From the NCBI GenBank assembly GCA_002286855.1, contig NRSV01000078.1:29021-93020 (forward strand): a DNA stretch of 64,000 nt, given 5' to 3'. The notes beneath the pieces were generated by a model, which had not been told where the DNA came from, searched no databases, and was given only the letters and a program-made list of their open reading frames with translations. Below are positions 54,513 through 64,000 of the stretch, in pieces; position 1 is the stretch's first letter, and every line of letters begins with the position of its first letter. The translations under genes were made by a program, and so were the position numbers. This stretch comes from Bipolaris cookei. Lineage: Eukaryota > Ascomycota > Dothideomycetes > Pleosporales > Pleosporaceae.

Positions 54513-57500
54513 CTACCTCTTTCTCTTCTTGCCTTTGCTGTCCTCATCGTCATCATCCAGCGCAGCCTCCTTGTCCTTTTTGGCTGCCTTCTTGTCCAGC
54601 TCGTCCCAGCTCTCGCCCTCGGAAAACTCCTCTTCCGACCCCTCATCGCTCATCTCATCCGACGCATTCTCGTCAAAGTCGCTCTCGTCAGATGACTCGT
54701 CTGAAATGGCCAGCTCAGACTCTGACACCTCAAACGCAGACTCTTCTTCTTCGTCACCATCGCCTTCGTCGTCTGTCTCGGTCGAGAGGAAGGACCATCC
54801 GCCGTCAGCAAAGAACTGGTGCGGGTCAGACGTCACAGTCTTCATAATAGTGGCCCAGTTGAGGTTCAGAGGTCCCTCAGTAAACGGAATATCGACAGAG
54901 TCCAGCCAGTCCTTGACCGGGTCCAGAGACTCGACGGGAATGGTATTGATGTGAACAGGCGGACGGTTGTAGTCCTTGAACACAACAACCATGTCAAAGT
55001 TCTTAAGCCCAAACTGCACACGTTCAAGATGCACAATTTCAATCTCTGAAAGGGTAAGACATGTGAAGGGAGGCTCAGTAAGCTGGACCAAGCAGTCAGT
55101 TGTCGGTTGCACAAGAACGGAAGATCGCGAGGGTACACCGTTGAAGCCAAGCTCACGGTACGGGATATCAACGCTGACGTTCTCGTTGCGTGCGGCATCG
55201 GCAATCTTCTCGGCAAAGTTCTTGAACTCCTTGTCGAGAGCCGCACGTCGCCGACGCTCCTCCTGTTCCTGTTCAAACTCTTCTTCGTCACCAAACTTGT
55301 GCCGGCGCTTACGGTTGCCCGTCTCGTCGAACTGCATCTCTGTAGCTTCTCGAACAAATTGCACATCCTTGGTCTTCTTCTTGCCAAGCATAATGGGGTT
55401 CTTGAGATGGACATGGATGATGACAATCAGCTCATGTTGCGAAGGCTGGAAGAACAGGTGCTTCATATTACTAAAAAGCACGTCGATCTTGGCGGTTCCA
55501 TTCCCGTGGACGTAGCGCAGACCGTTTTGGTGAATCTCAACGCTACCAGGGATACGCTTGCCGTCAAGTGCTGGGCGGATAAAGATGAGATCGAGCATGT
55601 GGGGCTTGCGCGACTTGAGGGGAATGAGCTTGTCCTGCTCAACAACGTCCTCCATCTGCTTCTTCTCAGTCTCACGTCGAACAACCTCCTTCTTCAACTC
55701 AGTGATGTCCTTGGTGATCTGGTCGATGCGATCGACATCATGCGATTTGAATGTCAGACTGCGAATGAAGTGTGCGTTGGGATCCTCGAAAGGCTGGTCA
55801 TCTTTTCGGCCTACACCTTGACCAGGCGAGAGGAAGTTGATTCGAAGAGAGGTAAAGTCTGCTTCTGGGGTATGTGATGCGTTCTTGATAGTGTGGATGT
55901 GGAAGGGTACTGGTCGACCCATGATGGGTAGGAGGACTGTAAGGTTCTTCTTATCGACGACAATCTCCAGATTAGCCACTGAACTGGGAAGTTGGTTGTC
56001 ACGCTTGTACGACTCAAACTTCTTGAACTTCTTTTCTTCAGTGCCATTTAGCGACTTCGCACCCTCGCTGTACTGCTCGAGACCCTCGGCCTGCTTCTTA
56101 GCGTGTAGCTCCTTTTGATGCTGTCGCCGTTGCTCCTCCTTTTCAGCATCCTGGTTTGTTGTTCGCTCGTGGCGCGTTCGGGTCTTTGTGATGTTGGTCT
56201 GGGCAATGGCAGGGCGCTCCTTCTTCGCCTTGGGCTTGGCTTCCTCCTCTTCCTCGTCGAAGAAGAATGAGACGGCATCCAAGTCCGACGTGGTATCTTT
56301 GGTGAAGACGGCGCATTCGCCCTGTCCGACACGAACCGTGTCAACTAGCACGAGCGAGTAGTTTTTGCTCTTCTTGTCCTGTGGCTTGCTGTTTTCAAGG
56401 TCGGAAAAGCCAGTCTGAACAACAAGAGTCATGCCGTCCTTCAGTACACGGGTGTTCTTGCCGCTCAGAAGAAGTGAAGAGTCCTTGTTCTCGACACCGA
56501 TACCATAACCAAGGTTCTTGGGAAAGTGCTTCTCCCACTCTGGCTTCTTCGATTTGAGCATGGCAAGCGCTTTGTTGTAAACATCCTTGGCCACGACGCC
56601 ATCGCGGATGGACTTGATAACCAAGTCATGAATGGCCAAAAGTAGCTTGTATGCATTCTCTTGCTCCTTGTTGGGGCCGACCATGTATGTTCGGCCAACC
56701 ATGGCACCATATGTCTGGTAGCGCAGACCAAGAACGGAAATGATGACGCCAGCGTGCAAGTTGTTCTCGTCGGGCTCGGCCGCAAACTTCAAGTCGTAGG
56801 AACCACCACTCTGGATGGTGGGCTGCAGGCACCAATCTAGCTGCAGCGAGTCAAATGTCTTGGATACCTTCTGTTTCTCAAAAAACTTGGCATCGTCAAT
56901 CTTGTTGGCGACTTTGTCGGCAAGGGCGCGATGGGAAATCTTCTTCTCGGAGTCAAGGATGTCGGACATTTCTTCTACAAAGTAGTTGGTCATAAGGGCG
57001 CTCGAGGCCCGCGCAGCGTCGCGGATGGTCCTCAGTTCCTTCTCGTCCTTGACAGATAGGGCGGCATTGGATAAGATGGAGGCGAGATCGACCTGGTCCT
57101 CTTCCTTGAACGCAGCTTCGTCAAAGGTGGCTTTCCACTCGCTCGCAAAGGCGTTGTTGGCATTGTCCTTCTTCATGACGGCAACCTTCTTGCCGGCCTT
57201 TTTGATTGCGTCTATGCATGTCTGGAACTGCTTCTTATTCTCCTCAGCGTCCTTGCCGCGCACCAGAATTTCGACAGGCACCTTTCCGCCTTTGAGCGGT
57301 TCTAGGTAGGCAGCTGCATCAATGGCATTAGCACAATGCTGTATTTTAGGCAGTCGCACGTGACTCACCCTTCTTCTTGGTTGTCACAATCTGGACGAGG
57401 TCGGGGGTGATGACGAAGAGCGTGGCAGGGAATTCGTAGCCTAGCAACCACAACTATGGGCTTGTCAGCTCGCCAGATGCGCAAACAAGGCATGCGCAAA

Positions 57501-57700
57501 CAAGGCATGCGCAGACTTACCTGAAAAGCGGCAGGTTTCTGGTAAATGCCAGGCTCGCTCGCCTTGCCGACCAGCGTCGCGATTGAGCCTGCGCCCTGGA
57601 AGACCTGGTCACCTGAGCGCTTGTCGGCCTTCCACTTGGTGACGAGGTTGTTGAGGCGCTCGTGGAAGAGAGCCTTGTCGATGACGATGTCGTCCGCCAT
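54513..57700 (-). CDS. SPT16: FACT histone chaperone subunit SPT16
   Basis: Three exons (57521-57700, 57369-57453, 54513-57313; introns 67 and 55 bp) encode 1021 residues, the normal length. The N-terminal domain (1-175) and the aminopeptidase-like domain (about 180-450, without protease residues) precede the Spt16 middle region. The Rtt106-like tandem PH domain follows (about 650-930; for example RDLPFL-type and VVVFKDYNRPPVHINTIP). The C-terminal 90 residues are almost all Asp, Glu and Ser, then a basic end (GKKRKR). With Pob3 it binds H2A-H2B and lets polymerases pass nucleosomes. Intron one contains a 15-bp tandem repeat. The gene is divergent from the carrier gene, with 498 bp between the starts. 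Confidence 0.96.
57477..57513. repeat. 15-bp tandem repeat inside SPT16 intron 1
   Basis: Two exact units of atgcgcaaacaaggc and a third partial unit fill much of the 67-bp intron (57454-57520). Confidence 0.85.
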
Positions 57701-58198
57701 GGTTGAAGGTGCGTGGAATGAAACCTCCAGATGGGTCGGCGGGGACGGGTAAGAGGGGGTTAAGAGAGAGGGAAAGAGAGGGGGAGAAAAACGGCGCTGA
57801 TGGGAAAAGTCGCGAAGGCCTTGATGGCGACAACGACGCGAGGGCTTCCACGCGCTGCCCCGGGCCTGTGCGCAACCTCTCAACTCCCGAAACGGTCTAG
57901 CGCCCTGCTACCTTCACTCTAGGTTGTATATTACCCTCCTCCAGAGCTAAACTGCAGCCCCACATCCCGGGCATGCAGATGCAAATTACCAACTAGTACA
58001 ACAACACCATCGCCCTCTGAATTGGTCCCCCGTTTCTTTTCGTTTTGCTCAGCTCGCCAATCGGTACGCTTCCAGCCAGTATTCCCAAGTCACTAGCCCG
58101 CTTGTGACCCTCGCACGCGGAGCGCCTTCACCTTGCCTATATAACCTGCCAACGCCCTCGCATGCACCCCTACCTTCTCTCACCTCCCATGCTATGCA
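57701..58198. promoter_or_regulatory. Divergent intergenic region, SPT16 / carrier
   Basis: This 498-bp interval lies between outward-facing start codons and includes a purine-rich run near 57760-57785 on the SPT16 side. No defined site is claimed. Confidence 0.5.
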
Positions 58199-59469
58199 AT
58201 GACAGCCGGCTCCAGTGTCCGCGCTGGAGTCTCTGTCCGCAGTGATGGCCCCAATGATGGCGCCCCCGACACCCCGCAAGCACCCAACAAGGCGCCAGCC
58301 ACGGGTGTCCAGGCTGCAGGCATGCGAGCCGTCGCCGCCAGGATGGTCGCCTTTTACTTCCGAGCGCCCGTAAAGGCCTTTTTCAGGGGCAGGATCGACT
58401 ACATGGGCTATGCCAGAGCCATCAACCCACATGTCATGGCCGATGCAAAGTGGTCGTGGAGAATGACCACGCCTGCCGTGCTCGCACATGCCATACGCAT
58501 CGAAGGATGGGGCTTCATACCAAAGCAGGTACTGCCGCCGCTTATGGCAAATACATGGTATGCATAAGCAGCGTCTGGCCCACACAGCGCCTAACATTAT
58601 ACAGTATTGGTGCAGTTCTGTACACGACATACCTCCACAGCCTGTCAGCCCTCCATGAGCCATCCTCGTACCAGACCAAGCGTGTATACCCTCCTCCGCC
58701 TCCGTCTGTCACCTTCACCGCGGGATTGATTGGTGGTGGTATCCAATCAGTATTCGCCGCACCATTCGACGCCCTCCAAACCCGCTTCCGCACCGCCGAT
58801 ATCCTTGAAGGCAAACACAAGACCATGTGGCACTACGCAGGCTACAAGCTACGCTCAATCGGCTTGCAAGGCATTTTTGCCGGCTGGACCCTGAGCTTTC
58901 TCAAAGACGCCTTCGGCGCAGCAGTCTTCTTCGGCACCTTTGAGACTGTCAAAAGCCAGGCATACCTCGAATTCGTGTCACATTACTACGGCAGCCGAAG
59001 TCGTGACACGCTACTGGAAAGCTCCATTCCTTACCTACAGGAAGACTACGATGATCGTCCAGTCATACGGCCACATTACATGCTCGAGCCCATGTTCTTG
59101 CTCTTGGCCGGTATCTCAGCATCAGTGACATCCCAGCTCATCCAACACCCCCTGATGGAAATCCAGGATGTCCACTATCGCCGACTTGAGGCTCTCGATT
59201 TTCAGGCTCATCAGGACAACAAGCCCTCACATATTGTCCGACGATATTACCATGCCTACGAAGAGACATTTGCGCAATGCAAGGTTCTAGCCAAACGTGC
59301 TGGAGGGTGGAGAAACTACCTCTACCGCGACTTCTTCATAAGCACGATAAAGCAAACGCCCAGTACAGCTGCTGGACTCATCGTATTTGAAATTGTACGC
59401 AGAAAGTATTCTTTCGAGAATGAGGAGGTCATGATCAATCATGAGGATGCACGTATCCTGTTGTCATGA
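58199..59469 (+). CDS. Mitochondrial carrier family-like membrane protein
   Basis: Two exons (58199-58557 and 58605-59469, 47-bp intron) encode 407 residues. The C-terminal 290 residues show carrier-type helices: SVTFTAGLIGGGIQSVFAAPFDALQTRF has the PxD-type signature at the end of a helix, and GLQGIFAGWTLSFLKDAFGAAVFFGTFE corresponds to the even helix. A further repeat is QLIQHPLMEIQDVHYRRL. The N-terminal 115 residues are variable. The repeats are degenerate compared with canonical PX[DE]XX[KR] carriers, so this is probably one of the fungal outer or atypical carriers of mitochondria. The substrate is unknown. Confidence 0.85.
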
Positions 59470-60019
59470 AGAACAGGTTAATTGTAAAATGCATAGCATC
59501 TTGCATAGGATACCCAGGGGCAAATTTTAGACAGATAGACTAGTTGTTCATATTTGTAGATAGTCAAATCTCGCATCACAATTTACTGAATTACAGAGAC
59601 AAATCAATGATACTAACATAGTAAGGGATGATCACATAGGCGGTGAGCTTCATACTCTGTATTCATGCGCTGAATCAACCGGTTTAGCACGTCATCCAAA
59701 TAGGCGTGACGCAACGGCCGGCTTTGGTTCACTCGAATTATTGCGCAACAAAAGCGTTGAATGAATTCACACTCAAACTTGACCTTGGGCGTTCACACGC
59801 ACAGCCTTTTGTGACTCGGATGAAATCGTTGCGGATGCTCGTCACAGTTTTACAAACAAAATTTCAAGCCCCTCAGTCGTATCCGAGACAAGTGCCGAAG
59901 TACTAGCTATGCGTCAACGCCTCGGATAGATCTCCTCTCTAAATCTGTGCAGCCTTTGCTGTCTATTCCACATCCAAGTATCCTCCAGATAGGCTTTCTT
60001 CAATCTCAAATTCACGAAC
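59470..60019. other. Intergenic region, no gene seen
   Basis: This is the 3' flank of the carrier gene and the upstream region of the dehydrogenase gene. Confidence 0.5.
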
Positions 60020-61171
60020 ATGGACTCGCATTCGCCAATCAAGCTCGCCGTGCTCGATGACTACCATGGCATAGCATCCAAGCACTTTGCTCACATTGAT
60101 CCATCAAAAGTTAAAATCACAGTCTTTAACGACACGCTACCATCATATTCACACCCTAAAACTTCGGATGAAGACCGTAAAGCCCTTGTTGATCGACTGA
60201 AACCATTTGCCGTTCTATCAACGCTACGCGAACGCACCGCTTTTCCGGGCGAGCTATTACGTCAATTACCCAATCTGAAGGTCATATTTGCGACTGGCGG
60301 TAAGTTTGAGTCCTGGGACCTGAACACGATGAAAGAGTTGGGGATAAGCGTTTACGTCGCACCCGGCAAAGGGAGAACGGACGGCAAGGGCAGCGTCCAG
60401 TCACCGCGCTCGCTGCCCATCAAGCAAGGAGGCGGGCATCCTACTACGCAACACGTCTGGGCACTCATCCTCGGACTTGCACGTAATATTGCTACCGATG
60501 ACGCAGTAGTAAAAGGAAAAGGCGGGCCTGCAGGCTGGCAGACCGAACTGGCAGTCGGCCTACAAGGCAAAACTCTCGGACTCGTTGGGTTGGGTAGAAT
60601 CGGCGCTCACGTCGCTAGAGTAGGTGTTCTCGCCTTTGGCATGCGCATCATCTGCTGGAGTACGAACTTGACACAAGACAAAGCCGATGCATTGGCGCAG
60701 GAATACGGGTTACCAATAACAGGCGCAGGCATGCTTGCCGAGGATGAAAAGACCTTTCAAGTGGCGAGCAAGGAAGAGCTGTTCCAAACAGCAGACGTAG
60801 TGTCACTCCACTACGTACTAAGCGACCGCTCAAGAGGTATCGTAGCCGCGCGCGAACTAGCGTCTATGAAACCTTCTGCTTTCCTGGTCAATACCTCCCG
60901 GGCTCCCCTTGTTGACGAAGCTGCACTGCTTGATACATTGCAGAATGGGCGGATTCGCGGTGCCGCCCTCGATGTATTCGATATTGAGCCACTTCCGGCG
61001 GATAGCCCCTGGCGCAGTGGGGATTGGGATAGAAAGGGGAAAAGCAGGATTCTATTGACACCGCATATGGGCTATGTCGAGGAAGGAACGTTGACGGTGT
61101 GGTACGAAGAGACGGCAGAGAATTTGGAGAGGTTGCTTGAGGGAAGTGAATTGCTGCATCGGATTATTTGA
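60020..61171 (+). CDS. D-isomer-specific 2-hydroxyacid dehydrogenase
   Basis: The single-exon gene encodes 383 residues. The split substrate domain (about 1-115 and 350-383) surrounds a Rossmann NAD(P)-binding domain with GLGRIG at 190-195. Catalytic residues are Arg294 (NTSRAPLV), Glu323 (DVFDIEPLP) and His349 (LTPHMGYVE), in the order standard for the family. An insert of about 20 residues (GKGRTDGKGSVQSPRSLPIK, 116-135) comes just before the segment TTQHVWALILGLARNI. Members reduce 2-keto acids or oxidise D-2-hydroxy acids, usually in the cytosol. The precise substrate (glyoxylate, hydroxypyruvate, phosphoglycerate or other) is not determined. Confidence 0.94.
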   Translation: MDSHSPIKLAVLDDYHGIASKHFAHIDPSKVKITVFNDTLPSYSHPKTSDEDRKALVDRLKPFAVLSTLRERTAFPGELLRQLPNLKVIFATGGKFESWDLNTMKELGISVYVAPGKGRTDGKGSVQSPRSLPIKQGGGHPTTQHVWALILGLARNIATDDAVVKGKGGPAGWQTELAVGLQGKTLGLVGLGRIGAHVARVGVLAFGMRIICWSTNLTQDKADALAQEYGLPITGAGMLAEDEKTFQVASKEELFQTADVVSLHYVLSDRSRGIVAARELASMKPSAFLVNTSRAPLVDEAALLDTLQNGRIRGAALDVFDIEPLPADSPWRSGDWDRKGKSRILLTPHMGYVEEGTLTVWYEETAENLERLLEGSELLHRII

Positions 61172-62228
61172 GGACATGGTAAACAGGATACGGATTTGAA
61201 GAGTCACACGTAAACTAAGCTCATCGGGTCTTCTTACCTAGGCTGTACAGCTCTGAATAGTTTTCCTACCCCCAATCCTCTTCAAGGGACATCTCACTCC
61301 ATCACTGTTGCTCCGATGCTTAGCCGTAGCTTTCTCCCAGGTTAAAGGCTAACACGCTTGCTCCAGCATATCCACCATTCTTGGCCTGAGTCCCCACACT
61401 CAGAACTCTCCATTTCGCACATGTGGTTTCTGCTTGATTCACTCCTACCACTTCCGCGCTACCCTCATAGCATTTATCTTAGGCCACGTCCTTTCCAAAG
61501 GATCCAACGGATTCATGAGGAATAACATCTAGTCTCTTGTGGACGTCGAGTGACATAATTTCCTCGAGCGTTATTGTGAACGTTAAAAAGTGAGACTTGG
61601 TGTCAACTTGATGCTAGAGACTTTGACTTTCTTCTCAGCAATCTGGTATATATTAGGGAGAGCCATGTCACCAATCTTCGAGCGGAGTTGGAAACTACCC
61701 AGATTTCTAAAGCGCTAGTGAGCTTCGCGGTAGTACCAGGAGCTGTGCTCATGCTCATGCAAGTTATTGGATTTCTGTTGACCTTATGGTAGGTGCTGGC
61801 TCACCCGTGTGGGAATGCTGGTTTGCTACGTATATGCGTGTATTGAAAGAATGAACATGAGTACGAATATGTGAAGTTGAATTTAAGCATGAAAATCGGA
61901 TGACTACTAGAGAGGAAGGACTGGAAACGATTGGGCGTGCTATATCCTCGCGTCGATAGCGTTGGCTTTGTCTTCAAAACTGTGAATCAAGCCACGAACA
62001 CCTCGGTACATGCGTAAACAAAGCCATGATGCCCACCACATGTCTTAGCACTTTCAATTGCCTTTCACCCTTTTACTCTAGAAATTGCTGCCTAAATGTT
62101 GTATGAATAAAAATCTAAGCAAACAGCAGTCATTGGCAGCAGCTGAATATCAAGCCGCGCAACCTCTCATTGTACCGCTAAATCCTGGCGATTGATTGAA
62201 TAAGATATTGGGATTAGCTCGACGTTTC
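61172..62228. other. Intergenic region with a possible decayed ORF
   Basis: About 1 kb lies between the dehydrogenase and T5orf172 genes. A plus-strand frame at 61580-61792 (70 codons, no ATG) reads like a helix plus a C-terminal membrane segment (SHVTNLRAELETTQISKALV, then PGAVLMLMQVIGFLLTLW). It may be the last exon or relic of an unrecognised gene. Nothing else is seen. Confidence 0.4.
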
Positions 62229-63710
62229 ATGAATCCAACACTGTTGCTGGCGTATCAACTGCGCACTACAGGGCGCATACCCGTCCATGCAACAGAATGC
62301 GGCTTTTCAGTGCACCGACAGCGGTACCTTCGGACAACTCTAACATCGCAACATGTCAGCGCATACCTCACTACAATTTCATTCGGACGTGCAGCTCATC
62401 GACTGTATTTCACTTCAACTTCGCCCAATCACGCTATTGTTGATAGTGTGATAAAAATTGCAGACGTTCGTCATCGCTCCTTTTGGGGACCTCAAAGATT
62501 TCTTGCAACAACTTCCTCCACGCGAACATGCTCGTCCACAACAACCCCAACAATTACGGATGTCGGTGGAATTCAGAACGATAAGGGTACCTATGGCTTT
62601 TTGTCACCCATCGAGAAATCGTTACAAACTTTCAACAAAAGAGCTATAATTCAACTCCCAATAACTTGCAAAACGATCGATGAAACATCACCCAGGGATA
62701 ACATGAATAAACGTGAGTATTTAGAGCAAGTTCACAAATATGGAAGAAATAGGAGCCATATTCCTGGATCACGAAAGTACTTGGACCATTGCGGGAGACA
62801 CTACACCAGGCAAGGAGACAAGAAGAATCATGAAAACAATTGCGTCAATTGCAGAACAATACAGAAACAGGAGATAGATAGATGCGAAAGCCATCGCGGA
62901 TTCCTAGATTGGGTAAAAGATCTTGTGGCAAGTAAGCTGAAAACAAATACCGCAAGCGTCGCACTGGATGCGAACGATGATAGCCTGAATCATACCCAGA
63001 GAAGGAAAGCCCAGGAGATCGATCGTAACACTACCCAGCTATTAGATGTCGAGTTATCCCGGGTTGCCACATCAAAGCTAACGCTATGTGACGAGCAGGG
63101 CTACGTCTACATCCTTCGCGACTCGGAAAAGGGTCTTTTGAAAATTGGATTCGCCAAAGATCCAAAAGTACGGATTAGGCAACACGAAAAGTGTGGTCGA
63201 GACTTGAAGACTGTCCATGTGTCACATTGCATCAAGTGGAAGAAGCGGGCCGAGCGGCTGATTAAGTTGGATCTGAAGCACTTGTGTAGACCTTGGTTTT
63301 GTTCATCATGTCAACGATGGCATGTGGAATATTTCGAAGTCACAGAGGAGAGAGCAAAAGCGATAGTAGAAAGATGGGCGGACTGGATCAATTACAGTCA
63401 CCCCTACAATTCGGATGGGAATATCACTCCATTATGGAATCATTTGATCCTGTTCGGTAGAACACCCAAGCAAGCGATGCGAACTTATGATCACGAAGCC
63501 CGTTGGACGCACTGGAGTTGGGTATTATCTTCACCCTCAGAAGACGATTTGAGGAGTTTTCAAGATAACACTGAACAACACGGATTTGACCATGATATTG
63601 GCCTAATGCTTGCTGGGAAAAAGAGCGATCGAACAATGGAATGCCACAACTTACAAACAAAAGTCCCGATAGGAAGGATTTGGAGGACTTGGGCGACTCG
63701 AACAGCTTAA
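62229..63710 (+). CDS. T5orf172 / GIY-YIG-like (MUG113-type) protein
   Basis: The single-exon gene encodes 493 residues from the first ATG at 62229. Residues about 290-380 form a T5orf172 domain, a GIY-YIG nuclease relative: GYVYILRDSEKGLLKIGFAKDPKVRIRQH carries the GIY-like and YIG-like strands and the following Arg. Next is a small Cys/His block, CSSCQRWHVEYFEV, that could bind zinc. The N-terminal 110 residues are rich in Arg, Ser and Thr and poor in acidic residues, possibly a mitochondrial presequence. The middle region has another Cys/His-rich stretch (DHCGRHYTRQ...NNCVNCR). T5orf172 domains occur in phage, bacterial and many fungal proteins. The function is unknown, and whether this one cuts DNA cannot be judged here. 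Confidence 0.88.
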   Translation: MNPTLLLAYQLRTTGRIPVHATECGFSVHRQRYLRTTLTSQHVSAYLTTISFGRAAHRLYFTSTSPNHAIVDSVIKIADVRHRSFWGPQRFLATTSSTRTCSSTTTPTITDVGGIQNDKGTYGFLSPIEKSLQTFNKRAIIQLPITCKTIDETSPRDNMNKREYLEQVHKYGRNRSHIPGSRKYLDHCGRHYTRQGDKKNHENNCVNCRTIQKQEIDRCESHRGFLDWVKDLVASKLKTNTASVALDANDDSLNHTQRRKAQEIDRNTTQLLDVELSRVATSKLTLCDEQGYVYILRDSEKGLLKIGFAKDPKVRIRQHEKCGRDLKTVHVSHCIKWKKRAERLIKLDLKHLCRPWFCSSCQRWHVEYFEVTEERAKAIVERWADWINYSHPYNSDGNITPLWNHLILFGRTPKQAMRTYDHEARWTHWSWVLSSPSEDDLRSFQDNTEQHGFDHDIGLMLAGKKSDRTMECHNLQTKVPIGRIWRTWATRTA

Positions 63711-64000
63711 GAATCCTTGGTCAAGCTACAAAACTACTAACATAGAGACTGCATCTCGACTTGGATTATATGATCATACACGTGATATTTCATGGTCAAT
63801 ATTCTCCACAAAATGTAACTGTTAGTTGTAAAGTTTGAGTAGTGAGTATCCTTCTATAGTTCAAAGTTCGATCTTTGTTGTCACTCCATTTTTCGCATAC
63901 AATTTCGAGTCTTCACAGCTTCTTTTCGGATGAAGTGATTGCACGATCTTAGTTGAACCATACAATATCAAAGTAATTTAAGCAAATCGACCGTGTGAAG
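63711..64000. other. Window end, no gene seen
   Basis: This AT-rich 3' flank of the T5orf172 gene holds nothing further that could be recognised. Confidence 0.5.

Noticed and set aside
55107..55877. Plus-strand open frame of 256 codons
   Set aside because: It is antisense inside the SPT16 coding exon and rich in Leu/Val as expected of reversed coding sequence.

Overview
The window is nuclear DNA from a filamentous ascomycete. Introns are 46-77 bp, with GTRNGT donors and GCTAAC-like branch sites close to a YAG or AAG acceptor. The gene content is typical of Pezizomycotina: MIC60, SPT16, AFI1, SAC1, a Rab5 GTPase, a fungal rhodopsin-fold protein, GH54 arabinofuranosidase and an S53 protease. 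Pogo/Fot1-type DNA transposons, Tad-like LINE pieces and stop codons that look like CpA-to-TpA changes (RIP-like) suit a dothideomycete, perhaps Pleosporales. That placement is inference.

Two compartments are visible. The left 27 kb is patchy. Transposon blocks (1-6.0 kb, 17.0-18.1 kb, 23.1-25.6 kb and 26.9-27.3 kb) and gene-empty DNA surround ordinary genes: a coiled-coil protein, a small five-exon protein, an EF-hand protein, AFI1 and a rhodopsin-like membrane protein. This part holds one intact pogo-type transposon with perfect 51-bp inverted repeats. It also holds two dead relatives that share terminal sequence, three LINE fragments (two with 13-bp target duplications), a solo LTR inside one LINE, a foldback element and a broken HeLo-domain (HET-S type) gene.

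From 27.4 kb to the end the window is gene-rich and nearly free of transposons. In order it carries secreted GH54 arabinofuranosidase (plus), MIC60 (minus), a Ser-rich hypothetical (plus), SAC1 phosphatase (minus), Rab5 GTPase (plus), secreted S53 protease (plus), a Ca2+/H+ exchanger (minus), a carbamoylase-racemase fusion (plus), an Arg/Ser-rich hypothetical (minus), an aldo-keto reductase (plus), a GNAT acetyltransferase (plus), a Golgi-type glycosyltransferase (plus), SPT16 (minus), a mitochondrial-carrier-like protein (plus), a D-2-hydroxyacid dehydrogenase (plus) and a T5orf172/GIY-YIG protein (plus). Several neighbours are divergent pairs with about 0.5-0.8 kb between start codons. The genes do not form one pathway, although SAC1 and Rab5 both act in membrane identity.

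The most unusual gene is the single-ORF fusion at 44386-46299. It joins an N-carbamoyl-D-amino-acid hydrolase (nitrilase superfamily) to a hydantoin/Asp-Glu racemase. These are the third and first steps of the bacterial hydantoin route, and no hydantoinase is visible in the window. No CRISPR array, rRNA or convincing tRNA was found.
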